Source of the DNA: Malus domestica | Lineage: Eukaryota; Streptophyta; Magnoliopsida; Rosales; Rosaceae | Length of the DNA: 64,000 nt | Assembly: GCF_042453785.1 (NCBI RefSeq) | Contig: NC_091666.1 | Location: 15,272,501 to 15,336,500 of the forward strand | Reading direction: 5' to 3' | Part shown: in pieces, positions 1 through 11,858 of the stretch | Position numbering within the stretch: the first letter of the stretch is position 1 | Layout: each line of letters opens with the position of its first letter | The notes under the pieces: model-generated | Told to the model about the DNA's origin: nothing | Database searches by the model: none | The model's input: only the letters and a program-made list of their open reading frames with translations | Position numbers and translations under genes: made by a program

Positions 1-1205
1 ACTATTCCAACTACCACACTTTTACCGACAAGCGTGGGTGACAAGGCCACATCCGCACCACTACCAGCTATCAAGAAATCCCTATATAGGTCAACCCTCA
101 TCCTCCATGACAAGGCACACATCCAAAATACTTGACTCTTCTTCCTTGCCAAGAATACATATGCGACCAAACCTCTCAACATACTTAGTTTTCTTCCTCC
201 CTGAAAATACCTCTTCAACCAAGCCACATCAGAGCAAACGTATCTCATATCATCAGGGTTGAAAGCAAGAGTATCTCATAGCATGCTTTTTCTCTATCCT
301 TTTCTTTTTTCTTGTTCTTCCCTGCAGGACGAGAAGAAAGAGAGCAATCAATCGGCACTTGGAATCAAGCTTCCAGTCAAAAACTAACTGTCTAGAATCC
401 CTTCCTTGATTGCTTACCTAGCACTGCTCTTAAGTACTCATCTTCAAATGTTGATGTACTTCTGAAGAAGATCCCAGATGCCTGGATAACATATAAGGCA
501 GGTGAAAATGATACATCGAACCATGTGGAGACAAGCGCAACAAATACATGTGCTGATTCATCCGCTACTTCTTCAAAAGTAAAAGTATCTCATATAATCA
601 GGGCTGAAAGCAAAGTATCTCATATCATGCTTTTTCCCTGTCTTTTCCTTTGTTGTTGCTCTTACCTGCAAGACAAGGAGAAATGAACCAATCAATCAGA
701 ACCTGAAATCAAACTTTCGATCTATAGCATCGCTCTTGAGTGCTCATCTTTAACTATTGATGGGTCTTGAATTTCCTAGCAAATACTTCAAGACGATTGA
801 TATGATGTTAGCTCTTTACGCTGAAGCTGCCAAGCATGGTCAGTCACTAAGAAGTGATGCTCTGAACGACCATTTAAAGGAAAAAGGTTGCGCACCACTT
901 CTGGTATGCAAAAGAAACAAGTAGAGAAGAATGCAACACGATGAGCTGGAACAAATCACTACAGCACGACGCCCTTCCCTGTAGAACTGCATAATCCAAA
1001 TGGAGGAGTCTAAGTCAAATCTTAGCCCACCATCGTTGCTATAATCAAAGAGCTCGATAAGCTTCAACAACTTTCGCTGGCACTATCATCGAAGAGCAAA
1101 GCCCCAACGGCCCTTGAAGAAATCATGTCCGATTCAAGATCAAGTGACCACCACCCTTGAAGATCATACTATTAACCGAATTGCTCTGGCATGAATTGGA
1201 AAGAT
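1..1205. repeat. Non-coding repeat-like segment with an internal degenerate duplication
   Basis: No coding region could be supported on either strand. Two diverged copies of a block of roughly 140 bases lie about 346 bases apart, near 240-380 and 587-722. Both contain a TATCTCATA...TCAGGG.TGAAAGCAA string, then ATGCTTTTT, a pyrimidine run, and a GACAAGGAGAAA-like stretch. This looks like the untranslated internal part of a retroelement, but I found neither a terminus nor a primer site, so it is left unclassified. It ends where the Copia M LTR begins at 1226. Confidence 0.4.
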
Positions 1206-1225
1206 TGAACAAAAAAACAAACCAT

Positions 1226-3130
1226 TGAAGGGAAATCTATAAGATTCATGTATGGGATTTCTAAATGACTATCATGCATATCCAAAACAATTATGATATA
1301 CGAAAGCAGCGGAAGCATTTATAACATATTATCAAAGCTATAGTCATGCAAATCCCCTTCAAGGTTCATAGGTTTATATATAATGCATCAAAACAAATTA
1401 TAGAATCAAGAACAAAGTGAAGGTTAGTCTTATACCTCTTGATCTAGACTTGAGACCAAGGATGGACCACCTCCAAGCCCTTTGCTCTTTGAAATCCTTG
1501 AGCCTAGCTTCCCTCCTTGCCTCCTCCACTTTGAAAGAATGAGTGCTCCTAGGTTCTCTTCAAGTTTCCAAAGTAGGAAACCTCTAAAGATCCTCACCCA
1601 CTAGTGTAGTGAGAAGGATGAAGGAATAACCAAAAGGGTGAAAGATTGTTAGCTAAAACACCCCAATGGTGGCCGGCCCTATGATGTGTTAGAGAGCTTT
1701 TTTCTTTTGCCTCTTTGTTGTTTAAACACTTCAAAAAACCCTAATGAACTTTATCACTATAAAGTTCCTTATATAGACAAAAGAAAACCTAGTCAACACT
1801 TGACTAAATATCTCTCCTTCCCCACATAATATGGCCGGCCCTCTTTGTGTTGTTTGGGCTTTGGGCTTTCATTTATTTCAAGTCATCCAATGCTTGAATA
1901 AAAGCCCAATGGGTTTAGGCCCAATGGGCCCAATTAAACCCGAACGTTTCTTTAAGCCCAAAACGATCTTTATCGCTTTTATGATTTCTTTAGACTTTTC
2001 TAAATTAATCACAACACATAATTAATCCAATTAATTGTTTCCATCATCCATTAGTTACTCACCATAATAGTGTTTTGGTGAACAATCTTTTAGGTTCTAA
2101 TTAGCAAGGCAGTGAGGTGATTGGCACCAATCCAATTTAATTCAATCACTTAGTGAATTAAAACTTCATTTTAATTCACCTTTCTTCTTTGACGACTACA
2201 TTTAATCATCTAGAAGAACTCACAAGCTATGAGTGACATCTAACCATATGTCATAGCTACCCAAGCTAATGTAGAAGTTTATTCGAAGAACCTAGTCAGT
2301 TGGAATTACAATGTAATTCAATCATTCTCTAATACAATACTCTCAATCATATCATTAGGGTATGGATATATCATGTCAAACCCCTAATGTGATTATTCCT
2401 TCATATATGATTCATTTGAGTCGTATAGGAACGCTTTCCATTCAATACGCTCGATACTTCGGCCAAAGATTCCCGAATCATATCTTAGAGTATTCTTCCT
2501 CTCTTATCGAGGATTGGAGATTCCTTGCTGCGCATACACTTGCCTTCATGACTAAGTGGCTTAACCCCAATTATGCCGTGGACACCCTCGAATGGGGAGA
2601 CTTTGACATAATCAAAGATTAAGTACTTAACCACAAGACAACAACGATGCCTCAGGTCTAAGGATTACTTACATCTTTCCAACCATTAGAGTTACTTGCT
2701 TGACATGTGAGTAGACCTCCATGCAAGTACTCTCGTTCGATTGTGTTCAGTGAACTCATTCCCCTAATGAGCACCTACATACTTGTCTTAGTGTCACAAC
2801 ACGAATGGGATGAGACTTTCCATCCTTCCAATTGAAGCAGACACAGTATGTACCGGTCTACGCATTGTCAGTATCCCTCCGACAATCCAACGACCAGGAA
2901 CCTTTTGGACACAATGGTTATGTGAAGAAGGTCTCTGTAGTCTAACATCATTAGATTACTTCTTCAATCGATCCATTGTCCATGGATACACTATTTAGGA
3001 CATATGTCGTTAATTGAGATAGTCCTAATTCGTGTCTTTGCCATTTGATGTATAAGAATCATCCATACATCGATCCATTTGTCCTGAAAGATTTCTTCCA
3101 AAGATTGACTTTCAGGGCATATTTCCAACA
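1226..3130 (-). repeat. Copia M 3' LTR (complete)
   Basis: 1905 bases. On the minus strand it begins TGTTGGAAATATGCC and ends CCCTTCA, giving the TG...CA ends. It is followed in element order by host DNA (left flank ACCAT at 1221-1225). The first 847 plus-strand bases match 9060-9906. It shares blocks with the Copia P LTR and with the solo LTR at 61215, including the rc of GCTTGGGTA..CATG near 2225-2265 and of GACCTGAGGCATC near 2648-2660, so the three LTR families are related. Confidence 0.9.
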
Positions 3131-3145
3131 ATCTCCCACTTGCAC
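3131..3145 (-). other. Polypurine tract of Copia M
   Basis: The minus strand reads GTGCAAGTGGGAGAT immediately before the 3' LTR. The same purine-rich string, AAGTGGGAGAT, precedes the Copia P 3' LTR at 27240-27250. It is the plus-strand priming site in reverse transcription. Confidence 0.8.
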
Positions 3146-5748
3146 TAAAGTCAATCACTAGTGTATCTTATACATCTTGTCGAGAGAGTTTATGCTCGTA
3201 GGTTAACTTGGTTATGTATTAATCTCTTTTATATTTAAAAGGGATTTACTTATCAAATGTTTCCAAGACATTTGATGATGTCTCTTTAATGTGTTCGAAT
3301 ACTTTGATGAGACCTTGATTCCATGGCTTGAGCTATCGGCCCATTACGTCGTAGTACTCTACTAACGACCTTATGGTTTGGATTCAATCATGGGTTCTAA
3401 AAGAACCCCTTTCATTCAAAACACCTTTTGAAGCAGTTTCTAAAACTATATATCTACATATATTTCGTTTGTATACTTTATACAAACTTTGCTCCAAGCT
3501 TGAGACCATTGTAGTACAATACTAACAATTCATTCATATGATTAGTACTTCATCCATTATGAAGTTCCATATGTTAAAATGGCTTATTTTCACTTTGGTT
3601 AACAACCTAAGTGAATGCACGCTTCCAGAGTCCCACTCTGATGTTTCTTTCTTAAAGGCAATAATACTCTATCAGTTGCTTTGGTTCTGATCCTGGGATA
3701 TAGTAATATCTTAAAGTGATAAACTCAGTGGTTTCTTCACCTTTGGATATCTACTTCACAAGTCAATACATGTGTCCCTTTTGTGATTTTATGACGCATT
3801 CATTATAAGGGTTATGAAAGTGATTTCCTATCACATAGGAAAATGCTTTCTTAAATCTTCAACATTTGAGATTTAATTCCCATATAACATTATTGAGATA
3901 GCCTTGCTATATCAGTAAGTCCAATTTCAAGTCTATACTTCAAAATTGACCGTGTCATGTTTTGTCATTTTTCGAGTAACATCTATGTTTCATCAAGTCT
4001 ATCAAATAGACTTTATTCACATCTTGTTGCTCAAATTATGACATCACTCCCACTGGCCTTGTTGTAACTTAGCATTCATTCAAAATTAACAATTATATTT
4101 TCTTGATTTGAATGCATATTGCTCCCACTAATTTAAATGAATCATACATAAAAGAATTCCTTCTCAAGCAATTCCATGAAATGTGTGACTTGCTTTATCA
4201 AACCTATTCATTTAAATTATATGGTGTCATACACCATACTTTAAGTTTTAGTCATACTAAGACCTTTAATGTAGTCATATAAGAATTATCTAAGTCTTTA
4301 GTGGAAGCATGGCTCCTACTAAGGATATAGAAACTCAACCATTCCTTCTAGGTGGTTGATATAATTCTTTATCAAAACTACATAGAGCAATATCGTTACA
4401 TGAGATGTTGAATTTGGATTGTCTTGTTAAACCATATGTTGTGACTCATTTTGAAACTTATTCCCTTTTGTTTCATCAACTTGTCCATATGCTTTGTTAT
4501 TAGCATGTTCTCATAAAAGAGAATGATGGACAACTCCCAACATATAACCATTTTATTCTAGGTTGACGAAACCAACATTCAAAGACTATTCTTTAAATGT
4601 TACACAACATAGAATTTTAACGTTTGAAGAGCTTGAGTCCTTTTAACAATTAAAATTACAAACTCTTAATAATAGTCAAGTACTATTATTCTTTAGACAA
4701 CTATGAACCAATCACATTCAAGTTTATATCCATTTTCACACCTCCCACTATTTCTCATGACTTTAATGAGAAATCATTTCATACATTCAAAATGTATAAA
4801 AGTGGATTATATTGGTAGAAGACATTGTGTAGTAGCTTTGAAACATTTCAAGCTTATTTGTTTCAATCTTCACTAAGTTTAATGTCTTGTTATTTAAGTG
4901 ACTAAAGTCTTTAAACCTTTTATAGATTTAGACACTTCTTTCTTGGTTTAATCACTAACACATTTGACATTTTAAAACAATTTTAAGAATGCCCAATTAA
5001 TTGTTCAAAACTACTAATTGAATCAAGAGTGATCTTGATCATTGTGTTTCAAGTGATAACCATATAAGAAACGTTTTTCTTATTACTTATATCATTATAA
5101 TGTGATCTTCCTTTTCTTCAAGAAAGGATTCTCTAGACTTTTGTCAATTCATATAGAACTCATAAGTAGACAAATGGAACCAAATCTAAAGATTCATTGT
5201 ATCCTTTTATGTCCTACATGTGAGATCTATCCATAATTGATAAATCTAAAGTTTGGTTTATCACATTACAATTAAGTGATATAACTCTTGTATCTCATCT
5301 AGGATACAACAAGGCAATTTTCAATTCATAACACTTCTTTAAGGAAATAGTATATTAAAAAGGCATACTTCACATTACATTAATATGATAGTTCAAACAT
5401 TCATAATGTTTAATACAAAAAGTATTAGCTCTATACATTTAGAGACTAATATAAATACCTTTATACATTTAGGCACTATATAGTGGTCTTCCATCACATG
5501 AAGCCACATAATAAGTTCTTATCAAAATAAGAAAGTTTAAAGACAATCTTTAATGCCTAACAAACTTCCTAAGTAGTGAGCAAAAAAACATAGTGGCCGA
5601 ACCCTTCACCACATTTTCTTTGCTTGTTCTTCTTCTACTTGGCTTCTCCACCTATATACAATTATACAAGTGATTAGCTCTTTATATCAAATATAAATAT
5701 TTAGAAGATCTAACATTTAGAATTGAAGATAAGGACATAAACCATACC
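3146..5748. other. AT-rich non-coding interior of Copia M
   Basis: About 2.6 kb between gag and the polypurine tract, where an autonomous Copia element would carry protease, integrase, reverse transcriptase and RNase H. No reading frame of note is present and I see none of the Copia hallmarks (DSGAS, HHCC, GVSERRN-like, YVDD) on the minus strand. The base composition is strongly AT-rich. It acts as filler that keeps the element near normal length. Confidence 0.7.
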
Positions 5749-6600
5749 TTATGGCCTGTCCTTAAGACTTGCAAGGTATAACTTGCAATTCCTTCTCCAA
5801 TGCCCCTCCTTTCCATAGTGGTGGCAAGTCCCTTTGGGCTCCTTTGCCTTCTTTTTCCTCACTCCTCCTTTCGGCTTAGGAGTGGGTGACTTCTTCTCCT
5901 TCCCTTTGCCTTTGCCTTGCGGCATGGCCTTGGAAGAGGATGGCTTGTTGTAGGCTACTGCAACAGTCCCTACACCGCTCTCTTTCTTCATAGTCTTCTC
6001 AGCAGTTACTAACATGTTTAGTAACTCAGAGAGAGTACTATCCATCTTATTCATAATGTAGTTCATTACAAACTGAGCAAATGAATCAGAAAGAGAAGCC
6101 AATACGAAGTCTTGGGCCAATTCCCCGTCAAGTGGAGTACCAAGGTTCTCCAATTGTTCAATGAATCCTATCATCTTCAGTACATGTTGGTGTACTGGAG
6201 CCCCTTTGACCATCTTGGTCTTTACAAGTTCACAAACAGTGCTAAAGCGACGGTTGCGCGTCCCTTCGCCATATAACTCCGTAAGATGGAGTATTATGGA
6301 AAATGCACTATCCATGCCCTCGTGCTGTCTCTGTAGCTCCTCATTCATGGAAGCCAACAAATAGCACTTGGCTTGTATATCATCCTCAACGTGCTTGTCA
6401 TACTTAGCACGTTCATCCTCAGTAGCCTCAGGGCTGAGAGGTATGTGAGGTGGAGGCTTATCTAGTACGTAAACAATCTTCTCCAATGTTAGGAGAATCT
6501 TGACATTACGATACCATGATGGGAAATTGTGCCCCTCTAGGCAATGTTTGTCGAGTATTTTCGCGAGTGTGCTTCCAACCATATCTATATACATAAACAA
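5749..6600 (-). CDS. Copia M Gag (capsid/nucleocapsid-like protein), stand-alone
   Basis: Uninterrupted frame of 283 codons. The likely true start is the internal ATG six codons downstream, MVGSTLAKIL at 6582, which aligns with the start of the Copia P Gag. The body is a UBN2/retrotran_gag type Copia Gag with WYRNVK, YVLDKPPPHIP, DDIQAKCYLLASM and DFVLASLSDSFAQFV motifs. It is followed by a Lys/Gly/Pro-rich basic linker (about residues 220-256) and a CCHC knuckle at 259-272. The second zinc-binding Cys of the knuckle is Tyr in this copy (CHHYGKEGHWRRNC). The frame stops 11 residues after the knuckle, where the Copia P frame continues into protease. Gag assembles the virus-like particle and packages the RNA; this copy would need the pol of a relative. 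Confidence 0.88.
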   Translation of the reverse strand: MFMYIDMVGSTLAKILDKHCLEGHNFPSWYRNVKILLTLEKIVYVLDKPPPHIPLSPEATEDERAKYDKHVEDDIQAKCYLLASMNEELQRQHEGMDSAFSIILHLTELYGEGTRNRRFSTVCELVKTKMVKGAPVHQHVLKMIGFIEQLENLGTPLDGELAQDFVLASLSDSFAQFVMNYIMNKMDSTLSELLNMLVTAEKTMKKESGVGTVAVAYNKPSSSKAMPQGKGKGKEKKSPTPKPKGGVRKKKAKEPKGTCHHYGKEGHWRRNCKLYLASLKDRP

Positions 6601-6766
6601 ATAAAATAATTAGATTGATTGTTGTTTAAGTCAAACGATTCGGGTCTTTAAACCGAATGACACCACCCACCATTTTTGGCAAATTCCATATCCCCCATAA
6701 TGGAATCCGGGAGATTTCAAAGAAAGCTCCTAGCGGGTTATGGGAGGCTCACTATTACCAAGCCCA

Positions 6767-6984
6767 CCTCACGATGATACGATGTTTGGCTAGCAACAAT
6801 AATAATGAGAGGGTACAATTACCCATTCACAACAACCTCTTGTGATTACCCATCTTTTTGGCCTCTAGAAAATAATACCTCACGATGATACGATGTTGGC
6901 ATTATGTTTCTTAGTTAAGTTCTTTCCCACCATGCCTGTTTAGCTAGGGGTTCAAGCATGACCTCACGATGATACGATGTTGGC
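6767..6984 (-). repeat. Threefold leader motif ATCGTATCATCGTGAGG in Copia M
   Basis: On the minus strand, three copies of an about 23-base block ending ATCGTATCATCGTGAGG lie at 6984-6962, 6900-6878 and 6790-6767, between primer site and gag. The plus-strand sequence shows CCTCACGATGATACGATG each time. The same motif occurs three times in the Copia P leader (22981-23196) in the same order and with similar flanks. The surrounding leader is conserved too, for example CTTCACCCTATCATGGGG. Retention in both elements is seen directly; a role in RNA packaging or dimerisation is inference. Confidence 0.85.
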
Positions 6985-9044
6985 CATACTCGTTGCCTAC
7001 CTTAACCTCATCAAATGTTTTAAATAAACTCCTCCTGAATATAAGCATGCACTTTGTCACTTCCCCATGATAGGGTGAAGGCGGTGTACAAGTCATAAAT
7101 GCTTGGAGCCTACAACGGTGGAAGGCCACGAAAAAGTGTTCTAAGCACTCTTACGCTTTCAACTTAATATTTGTTTGGTTGAGGGATTTTAAGGTCTCAT
7201 CAATTTTATTTATTTAATCACAATCAAATAAATAATGTCCTATTACAACTACTAGTCCAAAGTTAATGAAATTAGTAGCATATAATATCCCCACTATTCG
7301 TTTTCATAAAACAAATCAATATCAAAACATTTTTCAAAATATTGGAGATATATATAACTACTAATTGTATTCATTATAGTTTAGTAGCGTATGATACTCC
7401 CACTATTTGTTTTGAGAAAAACAAATCAATATCAAAAACGAATTTTTCAAATATTGGAAGTAACTACTACTACTAAGGTTTTTGCATTCCTTTGAAATTG
7501 GACTTTATAGTTATCTTAGGCTCTTGGATGACCATGGACTTATTAGGTTATTGCAACAACGAGCCATCATTGTTGAATATAAACTCGGGGAGGTTGTGTC
7601 AATTTAATTACGTGCTTATCAATCCAATTAAAACCATTTTCATTGAGCCATTAGAAATGAAAGACAATCATTCATTGCTAATTTGGGCATTGGACCCTTT
7701 TAATCTTTAATCTCATGTCAAAACCCTCTTTTAGTTATGTCTCCTTTACCAATAGTTAAAGAAACTCTAGTCTAGCACTAGAGGGAATCCTCTAACGAAT
7801 AGAGATTAAGAAGTAATAAGAATTACAAACCGATTTGTACAAATTCCTATAAATTACATATACTAAAAGGGGAGAGAAAGATTAACGTCAAACGTGACAA
7901 GGTCCAATTAAACAGTAATTAAAACACATTCCCAAGGTTCAAACAATTTGATTTTAGCGCCTTATCATATAGCTCAATTATCGTTTCAGGCATAAGTCCA
8001 AAGTCATCCATTTCATAACTACTTAAACACATTTAAATAATCATAAAGGAATGCAACATAAACATTTAGATTTAGTGCATATGGGCATAATAGTATTATA
8101 AGTTTAAACAACTAACAAAATTAAAATCAAATATTTTAACTTTCTAGTTAGTAGGGGCCTAAATGTAAATATGAAAAGTTAGGGGTAAAACCGTAAATAT
8201 TTCAAAGTAAATATCAACTTTTCAAAGATTACAAAATAGCCCCACAAGTGGATAAATCCACTAGGGAGGCCGGCCACTTAATGGGGGAATGGGAAGTCTC
8301 ACCCACATGCTTTAATTCAATGCAAAGTAGAAAAATCAAAATTTTGCATGTCACTTGGTTTTGGCATTTAAAACTTAGGTGAAAAGGTTTGATGGAAATC
8401 TCCTAGTCAAGTCTAGGGTTTTATAAGTATATGATATGGTTATGGATGGTATGAACATCACCCAAAACCACAAAACAATGCATTAAAACCATTTTCATCA
8501 AAAACCAAACTATGAACACCAAGAACAAAACCATGAACACTTTTTCAAGATTTGTGTATTCTTGGTGATTTTTCAAACCCAAAAACAAAAGTGACAAGGT
8601 TTCTTCTTTCTAGCTTTAAAAGGATGTGAGAGTGGTTTACAATAAAACACAAACACAACCCAAAACCACCCCCAAAACCGTGCCATCCCTTTGGTTCAAA
8701 ACCCCAAATTTTGTTCATGACTTATTCTTCATTCATGCATCTAAAACACCCTTTTACATGCATATCTTTTTCAACTCTTGATTTATATTTTTCAACCATT
8801 GAAAAACAAAAGATAAACATACTTTAAATGAAGAAATAATATGTCAAACTAGTTCTAAACTCATTTTTCATTCATGCATACAAAACATCTTTTGCATCCA
8901 TACCTTTCTCAACTATTGACTAACATTTTTCAACTATTGAAAAACAAAAGATAAACATACTTTGAATGAAACAATAATATGTCATACATAACATTAATAC
9001 CGATATGCATAAAATCCAAAAGGACACATTATACATAAACCTTT
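6985..9044 (-). other. Untranslated leader of Copia M
   Basis: About 2 kb between the triple motif and the primer site. It has no convincing reading frame. The part nearest gag (about 7010-7140) is clearly homologous to Copia P 22830-22960. The far part is AT-rich, with two near-identical stretches around 8700-8850 and 8860-8990 containing ACAAAAGATAAACATACTTT. Confidence 0.6.
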
Positions 9045-9057
9045 GGCTCTGATACCA
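9045..9057 (-). other. Primer-binding site of Copia M (initiator tRNA-Met type)
   Basis: The minus strand reads TGGTATCAGAGCC, two bases inside the end of the 5' LTR. This is the standard complement to the plant initiator tRNA-Met 3' end and fixes the element's orientation. Confidence 0.92.
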
Positions 9058-9059
9058 CT

Positions 9060-9906
9060 TGAAGGGAAATCTATGAGATTCATGTATGGGATTTCTAAAT
9101 GACTATCATGCATATCCAAAACAATTATGATATACGAAAGCAGCGGAAGCATTTATAACATATTATCAAAGCTATAGTCATGCAAATCCCCTTCAAGGTT
9201 CATAGGTTTATATATAATGCATCAAAACAAATTATAGAATCAAGAACAAAGTGAAGGTTAGTCTTATACCTCTTGATCTAGACTTGAGACCAAGGATGGA
9301 CCACCTCCAAGCCCTTTGCTCCTTGAAATCCTTGAGCCTAGCTTCCCTCCTTGCCTCCTCCACTTTGAAAGAATGAGTGCTCCTAGGTTCTCTTCAAGTT
9401 TCCAAAGTAGGAAACCTCTAAAGATCCTCACCCACTAGTGTAGTGAGAAGGATGAAGGAATAACCAAAAGGGTGAAAGATTGTTAGCTAAAACACCCCAA
9501 TGGTGGCCGGCCCTATGATGTGTTAGAGAGCATTTTTCTTTTGCCTCTTTGTTGTTTAAACACTTCAAAAAACCCTAATGAACTTTATCACTATAAAGTT
9601 CCTTATATAGACAAAAGAAAACCTAGTCAACACTTGACTAAATATCTCTCCTTCCCCACATAATATGGCCGGCCCTCTTTGTGTTGTTTGGGCTTTGGGC
9701 TTTCATTTATTTCAAGTCATCCAATGCTTGAATAAAAGCCCAATGGGTTTAGGCCCAATGGGCCCAATTAAACCCGAACGTTTCTTTAAGCCCAAAATGA
9801 TCTTTATCGCTTTTATGATTTCTTTAGACTTTTCTAAATTAATCACAACACATAATTAATCCAATTAATTGTTTCCATCATCCATTAGTTACTCACCACA
9901 ATAGTG
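9060..9906 (-). repeat. Copia M 5' LTR, truncated by Copia P insertion
   Basis: Matches 1226-2072 without gaps and breaks exactly where Copia P begins. The missing part corresponds to 2073-3130. The expected continuation, starting TTTTGGTGAAC, is not seen anywhere to the right of Copia P in this window. Confidence 0.9.
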
Positions 9907-11002
9907 TGTTGGAAGTATGCCCACAAAGCCACTCATTTGATGTAATAGCTTTTGGAATACTTATTGTATTAAACTCTTATATGTTTAATGAAGGGCAAAG
10001 CTTATTGTTAATCACTATTTATTGTATCATGTGTTTAAGCAATAAGGGAATCCAAGGAATGTATTTGATCTAAGAGACAAGTGATCTAAGTGAGTTAGAT
10101 TATCGAGACCTTTCTCTTATGTTCATTCCTAAAACGTTCCTAGCCATAGGATTGCCAATTGGGCATTGACAATCCGCTAAGGTTAGTATGTGTTATGTTG
10201 ACTCAAACGTGAGTATGAACTAGTCTCAAGTCATTTGGTGTTGGACACTGAGACAAACACATAGGTGCTCGAAAAGGTAATCGAGTACACTGAACGTCGA
10301 TCAAAAGAGAGTTCGAACATACATGTCATGTATGAACTCTAAAGTTGCAATATGCAAAGTAGTCCTTTGACCTGAGGCATCATAGATGTCTAATGGTTAG
10401 GTCCTTGATCTTTGATCATGTCAACGGCATTCCTTCGGATTGTCCACGGCATTGTTGGGGTCAAGCTATCTAGTCATGTAGGCATATGAATGCACAACAA
10501 GGGATCTCTAACCTTCCATGGTGGAAGGAGAATACTCTAAGATATGATTCTAAAGTCTTTGGCCAAAGCAAATGAATATGACTTAGGAAGTTTTTTCCAA
10601 ATCATATTCAAGGGAATCATATAGGAAAGTATCACATTGGATAGTAGACATGAAACAAACTATCACTTAAACAATGTGATTAAGAGTATTGTATTAGAGA
10701 ATGACCGTATTGCATTGTAGTTGTAACTGGATAGGTTCTCCAACCAATTCTACTTAGCTTGGGTAACCATGATATGCTGCTAGGTGTCACTCATGGTTTG
10801 TGGAAGCCCTGAAGATTAGCAAACACTAATCTTAAGGGAGAATTGAAATGTGGTTTCAATTCACAATCGATCGTTAAGAGTAACATCGCCCACTGCCTCG
10901 CTAATTGGAACCTAATGGATCGCACACCACATAAGGATGTTAGTGAAGAAATTATATGAAATGGATAAGCAATTAAATGGTTTAATTGAAGAATGGTCAA
11001 AG
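9907..11002 (+). repeat. Copia P 5' LTR, first segment
   Basis: Begins TGTTGGAAGTATGCCC. It is collinear with 27251-28325 and with the solo LTR from 56913. It is interrupted after GGTCAAAG by Gypsy A; the last five bases (CAAAG) are that insertion's target site. Confidence 0.93.
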
Positions 11003-11782
11003 TGTCACAGCCCGTCCCGGAGGTACTTTTGACGAGAATGTGAAATGACAGAATTGCCCTTATTGGACATTAAGGTACGTAGGTACGTAACGTTATTTTG
11101 AAAATAGCATTGGTTGGATGGGATTTTATTGGAAATTGATTTTTGGTATAATTGGTTAGGATGAAATGGAGGGTGTGGATTAATTTGGACCACACATGAC
11201 CTTCCTCTCTCCCTCTCCTTTCCCCGTGCTTTCCCTGTCTCTGTCTCTCCCTCACGAACTCACACCCTCACACACCCATATCGTACGGACCACCACCAAA
11301 ACCCTTCAAAACTTGACGGATCGGGGCAAATAAGGTATGTATCTTCATCGTTTTGACGTCCTGAGTTCATTGGTACTAGTTTTAGGAAGTGAAACCTTCG
11401 ATTTCACGTAGATCCCGAACCTCCATTTTTGAGGTACTGTTCATGCGAACGTAAAATGTTGTGTTTCAGGAGATTTCAAGCTTGTGGTGAGCTTTAGGAG
11501 GTCCTAAGGAAGCTCGGGGACGTTCGTTGGAGAATTTTGGACGCCGGGATCGTAGGTTTCAAGTTTGGCCGAACCCTTGGTTTTTGCAAGGTGAGATTTC
11601 GTAGTTTTTAGGCCCTAAAACTAGTCCAACGTGATAGTGCACTCTTAGGGCTTCAATTTGGTATAAAATACGAAGAAAATGGGTGAAAAACGAAGGAGAA
11701 CAGTGAGTTTGAAAATCGGCCGGAGTTCGGCCGGAGTCCGGCCACCGGAGAACCAGTCCGGCGAGGCCCTGCGAGGAAGATG

Positions 11783-11858
11783 ACACGTGCACTGCACGTG
11801 CTGCGCGTGGCCAGCGCGTAGACCCGTGCCACGTGTGGCGCGTGGGGGCGCGTGGGGC
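11783..11858 (+). promoter_or_regulatory. CACGTG/CGCGTG cluster in the Gypsy A LTR
   Basis: Within about 75 bases the LTR has three CACGTG-type cores (GACACGTGCA, GCACGTGC, CCACGTGT) and several GCGCGTG strings, in otherwise AT-rich DNA. CACGTG is the plant G-box, bound by bZIP and bHLH factors. The cluster is kept in all four Gypsy A/B LTRs with small changes (e.g. 47360-47425). Use as an enhancer is inferred. Confidence 0.5.

Larger units (their letters stand above)
1226..9906 (-). mobile_element. Copia M: gag-only (TR-GAG-like) Copia-type LTR retrotransposon, right end lost
   Basis: On the minus strand the order is 5' LTR (right, 9906 to 9060, incomplete), tRNA-Met type primer site (9057-9045), a leader of about 2.4 kb, gag (6600-5749), about 2.6 kb without any pol coding sequence, polypurine tract (3145-3131) and a complete 3' LTR (3130-1226). 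The two LTR copies align without gaps over 847 bases with about five mismatches counted by eye, so the insertion is recent. The 5' LTR is interrupted at 9906/9907 by Copia P, and the rest of that LTR is not found further right. With no protease, integrase or reverse transcriptase, the element must be moved in trans. The layout matches the published TR-GAG class. It could also be a deletion derivative of an autonomous element, but the gag stop directly after the zinc knuckle favours a stable family form. Confidence 0.85.

Noticed and set aside
3131..5748. Possible hidden pol in the Copia M interior
   Set aside because: I looked for integrase, reverse transcriptase and RNase H motifs on the minus strand and saw none. 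The composition is AT-rich throughout.
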